From positions 2,790,001-2,854,000 of the forward strand of contig NZ_LAIR01000002.1 in the NCBI RefSeq assembly GCF_001247745.1: a DNA stretch of 64,000 bases, given 5' to 3'. Source of the DNA: Luteipulveratus halotolerans (lineage in GTDB: Bacteria > Actinomycetota > Actinomycetes > Actinomycetales > Dermatophilaceae). The position numbers were made by a program, and so were the translations under genes. The notes under the pieces are model-generated. The model had not been told where the DNA came from and did not search any database. It was given only the letters and a program-made list of their open reading frames with translations. Below are positions 57,672 through 64,000 of the stretch, one piece after another (within the stretch, counting starts at the first letter, position 1; each line of letters begins with the position of its first letter).

Positions 57672-58166
57672 TCACGACGAGGCACCACCCTCGCGCCAGT
57701 CGCCCGAGCGGCCACCGGACTTGGCGGTGACGCGGATGTCGGTGATGCGGGCGTGCTTGTCGACGGCCTTGACCATGTCGACGAGGGCGAGCGCGGCGAC
57801 GCTGACGCAGGTCAGCGCCTCCATCTCGATGCCGGTGCGGTCGGCCGTGCGCACCGTCGAGGTGATGTCGACGCCGTCATCGGCCACGGTGAGGTCGACC
57901 GTGACCGCGTGCACGGCGACCGGGTGTGCGAGCGGCACCAGCTCAGGAGTGCGCTTGGCGGCCTGGATGCCCGCGATGCGCGCCACGGCGAGCGCGTCGC
58001 CCTTGGGCACGGTGCCGTCACGCAGGGCGGCGACCGCGGCCGCCGACAGCAGCACCCGTCCGGCCGCCGACGCCTCGCGAGCCGTTACCTGCTTGGCGCT
58101 GACGTCGACCATGTGGGCCGTGCCGTCGTCACGCACGTGCGTCAGCCGGTCGGGGTCGGACGTCAT
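57672..58166 (-). CDS. moaC: Cyclic pyranopterin monophosphate synthase
   Basis: The protein has 164 residues. It converts the MoaA product to cPMP in molybdenum cofactor synthesis. It contains MVDVSAKQVTAREASAAGRVLL, KGDALAVARIAGIQAAKRTPELVPLAHPVAVHAVTVDL and MEALTCVSVAALALVDMVKAVDKHARITDIRVTAKSGGRSG, with the catalytic Lys and His residues of the family. ATG 58166 overlaps the moeA stop. Its tail reaches the hairpin repeat. Confidence 0.95.
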   Translation of the reverse strand: MTSDPDRLTHVRDDGTAHMVDVSAKQVTAREASAAGRVLLSAAAVAALRDGTVPKGDALAVARIAGIQAAKRTPELVPLAHPVAVHAVTVDLTVADDGVDITSTVRTADRTGIEMEALTCVSVAALALVDMVKAVDKHARITDIRVTAKSGGRSGDWREGGASS

Positions 58167-59395
58167 GACGGGATCTCCTCACCGGGCAGCAGGTGTACGT
58201 CGACCTCGTCACCCTCTCGTACGACGTCGACGTCCGCAGCGATCACGGCGATCGCGTTGGCCGCGGCGAGACCGCCGAGGATGTGGCTGCCCTGTGCACC
58301 GGACGGCTCGACCTGCCAGCCGCCGGCGCTGCGGGTCAGCAGCACGCGGGCGAGCTGGACGCGCCCGGCCGGCGACCGCCAGCCACGAGTCACGCTGGCA
58401 CGCCACGAGACTCGAGCCTGGTCGCGTCCGGCCATGCACCGCAGGGCCGGCACGACGAACGTCTCGAACGACACCAGGGACGACACCGGGTTGCCGGGCA
58501 GCGCGAACAACGGCACACCGTCGCCGACCAGCCCGAACCCCTGGGGCTTGCCCGGCTGCATCGCCACGCTGTCGAAGCGCACAGCGTCACCGGACGCGAA
58601 GGCCTCCTTGACGGGTTCGTACGCCCCCGCGCTGATGCCGCCGGACGTCACGATCGCGTCGGCGTCGCCGGCCACGCGGCGTACGACGTCGGCGAGCGAC
58701 TCGTCGTCACGGTCACCGACGTGGACGAGGGACGCGACGACCGCACCGCAGGCACGGACAGCGGCGGCCAGCATCGGGCCGTTGCTGTCGTGGATCTGGC
58801 CGTGCCGCAACGGAGCGCCGACGGGGACGAGCTCGTCGCCGGTGGTGATGACGGCCACGCGCGGGGCGGGGCGTACCTCGACGTCTGCGGCGCCGGCCGC
58901 CACGCAGGCAGCGATGTGGTGCGGGAGCAGCCGGACACCGGCGTCGAGGACGAGGTCGCCCTTGCGGACGTCCTCACCCGCGCGGCGGACGGCGGTGCCG
59001 ACCGCGACCTCGGCCCGGACCTGCACTCGCTGCACACCGGCGTCGGTGAGCTCGACCTGCACCACCGCATCGGCGCCCTCGGGCACGGGCGCACCGGTCA
59101 TGATGCGCCAGCACGAACCCGCCGTGAGCGTGTGCCGCTCGGTGTCACCGGCCGGGATGTCGCCGAGCACGGGCAGCGCGACCGGCGCATCCGGCGTCGC
59201 ACCTGCGAGGTCTGCGGCGACGACGGCGTACCCGTCCATCGCGGAGTTGTCGAAACCAGGCAGGTCGACGGCGCTGCGGACCGGCGCCGTGAGGACCAGC
59301 CCGAGCGCGTCGATCGTCGCGACCCGCAGCGGGTCGAGCGGGCGCACCGTCCCGACGACGCGGGACAGGTGCTGCTCGACGCTGATCGGGCTCAG
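58163..59395 (-). CDS. moeA: Molybdopterin molybdotransferase MoeA (possible Glp)
   Basis: The protein has 410 residues if started at CTG 59395. That codon overlaps the galU stop as CTGA, and the family N-terminus (SPISVEQHLSRVVGTVRPLDPLRV) begins right there. The only ATG in frame is 59458, 66 bp inside galU; GTG 59347 would cut conserved residues. Seen are DLPGFDNSAMDGYAVVAADL, CWRIMTGAPVPEGADAVVQVE, ITTGDELVPVGAPL, VTSGGISAGAYEPVKEAF and FALPGNPVSSLVSFETFVVPAL, all MoeA landmarks. The position next to galU and the SepX/GlpR gene suggests orthology to the Glp-type MoeA that links to cell division. Confidence 0.9.
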   Translation of the reverse strand: MSPISVEQHLSRVVGTVRPLDPLRVATIDALGLVLTAPVRSAVDLPGFDNSAMDGYAVVAADLAGATPDAPVALPVLGDIPAGDTERHTLTAGSCWRIMTGAPVPEGADAVVQVELTDAGVQRVQVRAEVAVGTAVRRAGEDVRKGDLVLDAGVRLLPHHIAACVAAGAADVEVRPAPRVAVITTGDELVPVGAPLRHGQIHDSNGPMLAAAVRACGAVVASLVHVGDRDDESLADVVRRVAGDADAIVTSGGISAGAYEPVKEAFASGDAVRFDSVAMQPGKPQGFGLVGDGVPLFALPGNPVSSLVSFETFVVPALRCMAGRDQARVSWRASVTRGWRSPAGRVQLARVLLTRSAGGWQVEPSGAQGSHILGGLAAANAIAVIAADVDVVREGDEVDVHLLPGEEIPS

Positions 59396-60351
59396 TGGGT
59401 CTCCTCGTCGAGGTGGGCGTCGTTGGTGCGGCCGAGCGCCTCGTCGGTGCGAGCCCACTCCAGCAGCCAGCCGCGGAAGTCGGCGCCGAGCTCGCGGTGA
59501 CGGACGCCGAGGCGCACCATCGCCTTGAGGTAGTCGAGCCGGTCACCGGTGTCGTACCGGCGCCCGCGGAAGACGACGCCGATCACACCGCCGCCGGCGC
59601 CGTCGACGCCCGCGGCCTCCTTGAGCGCGTCGGTCAGCTGGATCTCGTTGCCGCGACCGGGCTCGGTGTGGTCGAGGATGTCGAAGATCGACGGGTCGAG
59701 CACGTAGCGGCCGATGATCGCCAGGTTGCTCGGGGCCTCGCCGACGGCGGGCTTCTCGACCAGGTCGGTGACGCGCACGACGTCGTCGTCCTCGCCGTCG
59801 ATCGCGGTGACCGCTGCGCAGCCGTAGAGGTGGATCTGGTCCTCGGGCACCTCCATCAGCGCGATGACGCTGCCGCCGTGCTTGGTCTGCGCCTCGATCA
59901 TGCGCTCCAGCAGGTGCTCCTGCTCGTCGATCAGGTCATCACCGAGCAGCACCGCGAACGGCTCGTTGCCGACGTGCGAGCGGGCGCACAGCACGGCGTG
60001 ACCGAGACCGCGGGGCTCGCCCTGGCGTACGAAGTGGACCTCGCCGAGGTTGGCCGACTTGTGCACCCGGCGCAGCCGCAGCTGGTCGCCCTTCTTCTCC
60101 AGCGCCTGCTCGAGCTCCCAGTGCCGGTCGAAGTGGTCCTCGAGCGCGGCCTTGTTGCGTCCCGTGATCGTGAGGACGTCGGTCAGGCCCGCCCGGACCG
60201 CCTCCTCGACGACGTACTGGATCGCCGGCTTGTCGACGACCGGCAGCATCTCCTTGGGGATCGCCTTGGTCGCGGGGAGGAATCGGGTGCCCAGGCCGGC
60301 CGCAGGGATGACGGCCTTGCGTACGGGTGCAGGTCGTGAGGTCGACGTCAT
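59392..60351 (-). CDS. galU: UTP-glucose-1-phosphate uridylyltransferase
   Basis: The protein has 319 residues. It makes UDP-glucose for glycans, osmolytes and the polysaccharide genes. Seen are VRKAVIPAAGLGTRFLPATKAIPKEMLPVVDKPAIQYVVEEA, LLGDDLIDEQ, DLVEKPAVGEAPSNLAIIGRYVL, RGNEIQLTDAL and GRRYDTGDRLDYLKA. TACCCT at 60359-60364 ends 7 nt before ATG 60351, consistent with a leaderless transcript. It is first of the galU-moeA-moaC-moaB-rimJ run and divergent from the cyclo-ligase gene. Confidence 0.95.
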   Translation of the reverse strand: MTSTSRPAPVRKAVIPAAGLGTRFLPATKAIPKEMLPVVDKPAIQYVVEEAVRAGLTDVLTITGRNKAALEDHFDRHWELEQALEKKGDQLRLRRVHKSANLGEVHFVRQGEPRGLGHAVLCARSHVGNEPFAVLLGDDLIDEQEHLLERMIEAQTKHGGSVIALMEVPEDQIHLYGCAAVTAIDGEDDDVVRVTDLVEKPAVGEAPSNLAIIGRYVLDPSIFDILDHTEPGRGNEIQLTDALKEAAGVDGAGGGVIGVVFRGRRYDTGDRLDYLKAMVRLGVRHRELGADFRGWLLEWARTDEALGRTNDAHLDEETH

Positions 60352-60426
60352 GGCGGTCAGGGTACTTATCCCGACTCGCTCCGGAGGGTCGGCCGCGCCT
60401 GTGCGTCTCACGAGAGAATCGACACC

Positions 60427-61005
60427 ATGTGGCGCACTCTTCCCGACACCAAGGCGCAGGCCCGTCGGGTCGTGCGCGCCGAGCGTCGGCACCGACGCGA
60501 CACACCGTCGTACGCCGACCGCGCCGCCGACGCCGCGGCCCTCACCGACGCGGTGCTGGCCACGCTGGGTGAGGCGACCACCGTGGCGGCGTACGAGTCG
60601 CTCCCGACCGAGCCTCCGACCGAGACGTTGATCGCCCGGCTCACGGCCGCCGGCCATCGCGTGCTCCTGCCCGTCCTGCTGCCCGACAACGACCTCGACT
60701 GGCGCGCGGCAGGTTCCGACAGCACGCCGCTCGGCCGCGCCGCGATCGGCGAGGCCGGTCTCGTCGTCGTCCCGGCCCTCGCGATCGGACGCGACGGGAT
60801 GCGGCTCGGCCAGGGCGGCGGGAGCTACGACCGGGCGCTCGCCCGCCGCACGCCCGGCACTCGCCTGATCGCCCTCGTGTACGACGACGAGCTGGCCGCC
60901 GGCGTCCCCACCGACCCGCACGACCAGGCCGTGGACGCCGTCGTGACACCGGGACACGGCCTCGTGGACCTCCCCAGCGGAGGGACACTCCGCCTGAGAG
61001 ACTAG
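60427..61005 (+). CDS. 5-formyltetrahydrofolate cyclo-ligase
   Basis: The protein has 192 residues. It converts 5-formyl-THF to 5,10-methenyl-THF with ATP. Motifs are KAQARRVVRAERRHRR, VAAYESLPTEPPTETLI, LLPVLLPDNDLDW, VVPALAIGRDGMRLGQGGGSYDRAL and PHDQAVDAVVTP, in the family order. It is equivalent to the mycobacterial gene beside galU (Rv0992c). The antiporter starts 31 bp downstream and may be co-transcribed. Confidence 0.94.
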   Translation: MWRTLPDTKAQARRVVRAERRHRRDTPSYADRAADAAALTDAVLATLGEATTVAAYESLPTEPPTETLIARLTAAGHRVLLPVLLPDNDLDWRAAGSDSTPLGRAAIGEAGLVVVPALAIGRDGMRLGQGGGSYDRALARRTPGTRLIALVYDDELAAGVPTDPHDQAVDAVVTPGHGLVDLPSGGTLRLRD

Positions 61006-61036
61006 GCGCCACACCACGCCGAGAGGAGACCAGCTC

Positions 61037-62578
61037 ATGCCTGCCCTGGCCCCCTCGAGTGCGCTGCTCACCGACCGGCTCAGCGGCTGGCTCCTGATCG
61101 GCGCGATCGTGCTGCTCGTGTCGGTCGCGGCGGTGCGCCTGGCCAACACGTGGGGTGTGCCGACGCTGCTGCTCTACCTCGCCATCGGCATCGCGCTCGG
61201 TGAGTCGGGGCTCGGCATCAAGTTCGACGACCCGGCGATCGCGCAGGTCCTCGGCTACAGCGCCCTCATCCTCATCCTCACCGAGGGCGGCCTCACCACG
61301 TCGTGGTCGGCGATCAGACCCTCGGTCGCACCGGCGGCCCTGCTCTCGACCCTCGGCGTCCTCGTCTCCGTGGTCGTGGTGGGCGTCTCGGTGCACTTCC
61401 TGCTCGGGCTGTCCTGGAACGTCTCGATGCTGCTCGGTGCGGTCGTCAGCTCCACCGACGTCGCGGCCGTGTTCTCGGTGCTGCGGGTGGTGCCGCTGCC
61501 GGCCCGGCTGCGCGGCATGCTCGAGGCCGAGTCCGGCTTCAACGACGCACCGGTCGTGCTGCTCGTGGTCGCCCTCGCCGAGCAGGCCGCGCCGTCCGGG
61601 CCCCACCACTCGTGGCTGTTCGTGTTCGGCGAGGCGGCGTTCGAGCTGATCGGCGGGGCCCTGATCGGCCTGGCCCTCGGCTACCTCCTCGGCCGGCTGC
61701 TGCGCACCAGCTCGCCCGGCTCGTCCGGCCTCTTCTCCATCGCCGTCGTCGGCGTCGCCGTGCTCGCGTACGCCGCCGCCGACGCCGTGCACACCAGCGG
61801 GTTCATCGCGACCTACGTCTGCGCACTCGTCCTCGGCAACCTGCACCTGCCCCACCGGGCGGCCGTCCGCGGGTTCGGTCAGGCGGTCGGCTGGCTCGCC
61901 CAGATCGGGCTGTTCGTCATGCTCGGCCTGCTCGCCTCGCCCGACCGACTGCTCGACCAGCTCGGCCCCGCGCTCGTGGTCGGTCTGGTGCTGCTCCTGC
62001 TCGCCCGGCCGTTGTCCGTGCTCGCGACCATGTCGTGGTTCCGGATGCCGCTGCGCGAGCAGGCGTTCCTGTCGTGGGCGGGCCTGCGTGGTGCCGTCCC
62101 GGTCGTGCTCGCGAGCGTGCCGTTCACGCTCGGCACCCCCGACACCGAGTGGATCCTCGACCTGGTGTTCGTCCTGGTCGTGATCTTCACGCTCGTGCAG
62201 GCGCCGACCCTGCCCTGGATCACCCGACGTCTCGGCATCGTCGAGTCCGCACCGACCCTCGACGTCGACATCGAGGCGACCCCGCTCGACCAGCTCGACG
62301 CCGACGTCGTCCAGGTGTCCGTCGGCGAGACCTCCCGGCTGCACGGCGTCGAGATCTTCGAGCTGCGCCTGCCGCCCGGAGCCAACGTCACCCTCGTGGT
62401 CCGTGACGGTGAGGGGTTCGTCCCCACCATGCGGACGGCACTGAGGCGCGGCGACTCGCTGCTCGTCGTCACGACCCAGAAGGTCCGTCGCCAGACGATC
62501 CGACGCATCCGCGACGTCTCACGCGAGGGCCGCCTCGCGGGCTGGCGGCCCTCCGTCGAGCGGCCCCCCGCGGGCTGA
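61037..62578 (+). CDS. Potassium/proton antiporter (CPA1, NhaP2/CvrA-like)
   Basis: The protein has 513 residues. GAGAGGAG precedes the ATG. About 12 helices fill residues 1-390, with LILTEGGLTTSW, GAVVSSTDVAAVFSVLR (ion-binding Asp), EAESGFNDAPVVLLVVALAEQ and FLSWAGLRGAVPVVLASVPFTLG. The C-terminal part (about 415-500) is an RCK_C/TrkA_C domain (VSVGETSRLHGVEIFELRLPPGANVTLVVRDGEGFVPTMRTALRRGDSLLVV), as in K+/H+ antiporters of the cell-volume regulation type. It exports K+ under osmotic or pH stress. Confidence 0.92.
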   Translation: MPALAPSSALLTDRLSGWLLIGAIVLLVSVAAVRLANTWGVPTLLLYLAIGIALGESGLGIKFDDPAIAQVLGYSALILILTEGGLTTSWSAIRPSVAPAALLSTLGVLVSVVVVGVSVHFLLGLSWNVSMLLGAVVSSTDVAAVFSVLRVVPLPARLRGMLEAESGFNDAPVVLLVVALAEQAAPSGPHHSWLFVFGEAAFELIGGALIGLALGYLLGRLLRTSSPGSSGLFSIAVVGVAVLAYAAADAVHTSGFIATYVCALVLGNLHLPHRAAVRGFGQAVGWLAQIGLFVMLGLLASPDRLLDQLGPALVVGLVLLLLARPLSVLATMSWFRMPLREQAFLSWAGLRGAVPVVLASVPFTLGTPDTEWILDLVFVLVVIFTLVQAPTLPWITRRLGIVESAPTLDVDIEATPLDQLDADVVQVSVGETSRLHGVEIFELRLPPGANVTLVVRDGEGFVPTMRTALRRGDSLLVVTTQKVRRQTIRRIRDVSREGRLAGWRPSVERPPAG

Positions 62579-62694
62579 CCGCGGACCGCCCCGAACGGCG
62601 ATGGTGCGGAGCAAGTCTCCGGTCGTCGTACACTTGGCAGTCGAGCACGACGAGTGCCAACCCGATTCGCAGATCACGCAGAGGTCGACGACAC

Positions 62695-63027
62695 ATGCCT
62701 ACGTACCCCTATGCCTGCACCGAGTGCGGTCACCAGTTCGAGGTGTTCCAGTCCTTCAGCGACGACGCCCTGACCGAGTGCCCGCAGTGCCAGGGCAAGC
62801 TCCGCAAGGTGTGGGGTTCGGTCGGCGTGGTGTTCAAGGGCTCCGGGTTCTACCGCAACGACAGCCGCGGTGACGGCAAGAGCTCCTCCTCCAGCACCAC
62901 CGCGTCGAGCACCTCGTCCTCGACGACGTCCTCCACGAGCACGTCGTCCGCGAGCTCGTCCGACTCCGCGTCGTCCTCGTCGTCGACCAGCAGCTCCTCC
63001 TCGGGTACGACGTCCGGCGCGGCCTGA
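62695..63027 (+). CDS. FmdB-family zinc ribbon protein with Ser-rich tail
   Basis: The protein has 110 residues. The N-terminal zinc ribbon is complete (YACTECGHQFEVFQSFSDDALTECPQCQGKLRKVWG), followed by FKGSGFYRND, as in the regulatory FmdB family. From residue 62 to the end it is almost only Ser, Thr, Ala and Asp, about 48 residues of low complexity. A TACACT box lies at 62629-62634, giving a leader of about 55 nt, with GAGG 9 nt before the ATG. Homologues sit in the same place in mycobacteria (Rv0991c). A chaperone or regulatory role has been proposed for the family. Confidence 0.88.
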   Translation: MPTYPYACTECGHQFEVFQSFSDDALTECPQCQGKLRKVWGSVGVVFKGSGFYRNDSRGDGKSSSSSTTASSTSSSTTSSTSTSSASSSDSASSSSSTSSSSSGTTSGAA

Positions 63028-63116
63028 CCGTCCACAGCCCAGGACCCCGTGACCGCGGGTCCACAGGCGGTGCGAGCGGCGTCGGAGGCGACACCGCCGC
63101 TGGCTAGCCTGCCCGC

Positions 63117-63950
63117 ATGACCCAGACACCCCGCGCCGACATCGGTGTGATCGGCGGATCCGGTTTCTACTCCTTCCTCGACGGCGTCGAGCGGGTGCGC
63201 GTCGACACCCCGTTCGGGGAGCCGAGCGACGAGGTCGCCCTCGGCGAGCTCGACGGCCGACGTGTCGCGTTCCTCGCCCGTCACGGCCAGGGGCACCGCT
63301 TCCCACCGCATCGCGTCCCCTACCGCGCCAACCTCTGGGCGCTGCGCTCGCTCGGCGTGCGCCAGGTGCTCGCACCGTGTGCGGTCGGGTCCCTTCGCCC
63401 CGAGCTCGGCCCCGGCACGGTCGTCGTCCCTGACCAGGTCGTCGACCGCACCTGGGGGCGCGAGCACACGGTGTACGACCAGATCGGGCCGGTCGCGCAC
63501 GTCGCGTTCGCCGACCCGTACTGCCCACGCGGGCGGGCCGCTGTGCTCGCCGCGTCGCAGGACCGTGCCGCGGGCGCAGCGACCGACGGCGGCACCCTGG
63601 TGGTCATCAACGGGCCCCGGTTCTCCACCCGCGCCGAGTCGCAGTGGCACCAGGCGGCGAGCTGGGACGTCGTCGGCATGACCGGCATGCCCGAGGCGTC
63701 GATCGCGCGCGAGCTCGCGATGTGCCTGACCTCGGTGTGCCTGGTCACCGACCACGACGCCGGTGTCGAGGCCGGCGAGCACGTGACGCACGACGAGGTC
63801 CTGCGCGTGTTCGCCGACAACATCGAAGGCCTCAAGACGCTCCTCCGCTCGACGATCGCGGCGCTGCCCGAGCCGGAGGCCGACGACACGGCGACGTGCT
63901 CGTGTCGTCGCGTGCTCGACGGGCTGCAGCTCCCGATCGAGCTGCCGTGA
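63117..63950 (+). CDS. mtnP: S-methyl-5'-thioadenosine phosphorylase
   Basis: The protein has 277 residues. It cleaves MTA to adenine and 5-methylthioribose-1-phosphate in methionine salvage. Motifs are IGVIGGSGFYSFLDGVERV (phosphate loop), VAFLARHGQGHRFPPHRVPYRANLWALRSLGV, ILAPCAVGSL-type APCAVGSLRPELGPGT, INGPRFSTRAESQWHQ, DVVGMTGMPEASIARELAMCLTSVCLVTDHDAGVE and the long C-terminal helix. TAGCCT ends 6 nt before ATG 63117, suggesting a leaderless mRNA. The next gene starts at TGATG. Confidence 0.93.
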   Translation: MTQTPRADIGVIGGSGFYSFLDGVERVRVDTPFGEPSDEVALGELDGRRVAFLARHGQGHRFPPHRVPYRANLWALRSLGVRQVLAPCAVGSLRPELGPGTVVVPDQVVDRTWGREHTVYDQIGPVAHVAFADPYCPRGRAAVLAASQDRAAGAATDGGTLVVINGPRFSTRAESQWHQAASWDVVGMTGMPEASIARELAMCLTSVCLVTDHDAGVEAGEHVTHDEVLRVFADNIEGLKTLLRSTIAALPEPEADDTATCSCRRVLDGLQLPIELP

Positions 63951-64000
63951 TGCCGCTGGTCGCACGCGCCGCCCAGCGGCTGCTGCCGCAGACGTGGCAG
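63950..64000 (+). CDS. Start of a further gene, cut by the window end
   Basis: ATG 63950 overlaps the mtnP stop (TGATG) and opens MPLVARAAQRLLPQTWQ, 17 codons to the end of the window. The overlap suggests co-translation with mtnP. Too little is present to name a product. Confidence 0.5.
   Translation, partial: MPLVARAAQRLLPQTWQ

Overview
The window is a high-GC actinobacterial chromosome segment, most likely Micrococcales of the Dermacoccaceae/Intrasporangiaceae type. That placement is inferred from G+C content, the gene set, frequent GTG starts, overlapping operons and TANNNT boxes just before start codons; no taxonomic search was run. Most of it is core chromosome carrying about 55 genes.

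Layout. 1-6.4 kb (minus strand): a surface-polysaccharide operon with an initiating sugar-phosphate transferase, a lipoprotein, a large secreted propeller/LamG/PKD protein and a flippase cut by the window edge. It is preceded by a 437 bp spacer with a CRP-type palindrome and a C14 tract. 6.8-12.1 kb: pth, a frameshifted phosphotransferase, rplY, prs, glmU and tRNA-Gln. 12.2-21.3 kb: regulators (TetR, MarR, XRE), tam, an ABC-F protein, small enzymes and a DUF222/HNH gene behind an SOS-type box. 21.3-27.2 kb: the conserved metG-tatD-rpf-rsmA-ispE block. 27.4-32 kb: a two-component system, a DUF305 lipoprotein, an NlpC/P60 remnant, a Nudix protein and DUF4126. 32-38.3 kb: a six-gene Mrp cation/proton antiporter operon. 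38.3-45.6 kb: rsmI, protein O-mannosyltransferase, two PH-domain proteins, a frameshifted amino-acid permease and tRNA-Ala.

46.1-51.2 kb is the accessory part. An IS256-type element has been split by an IS3-type element, and next to it lies a lower-GC two-gene unit: a P-loop ATPase resembling the Sll1717 type followed by a four-helix membrane protein. This pair is the best candidate for an uncharacterised (possibly defence) system.

51.4-64 kb returns to core genome: a pit phosphate-transporter operon with a duplicated DUF3349 protein, an aldo-keto reductase, then a neighbourhood resembling the mycobacterial galU-moeA-rimJ-Rv0996 region with moaC and moaB inserted, 5-formyl-THF cyclo-ligase, a K+/H+ antiporter, an FmdB zinc ribbon and MTA phosphorylase.

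Four copies of a 42-nt hairpin repeat, a 230 bp element with inverted ends and several long palindromes occupy the intergenic regions.
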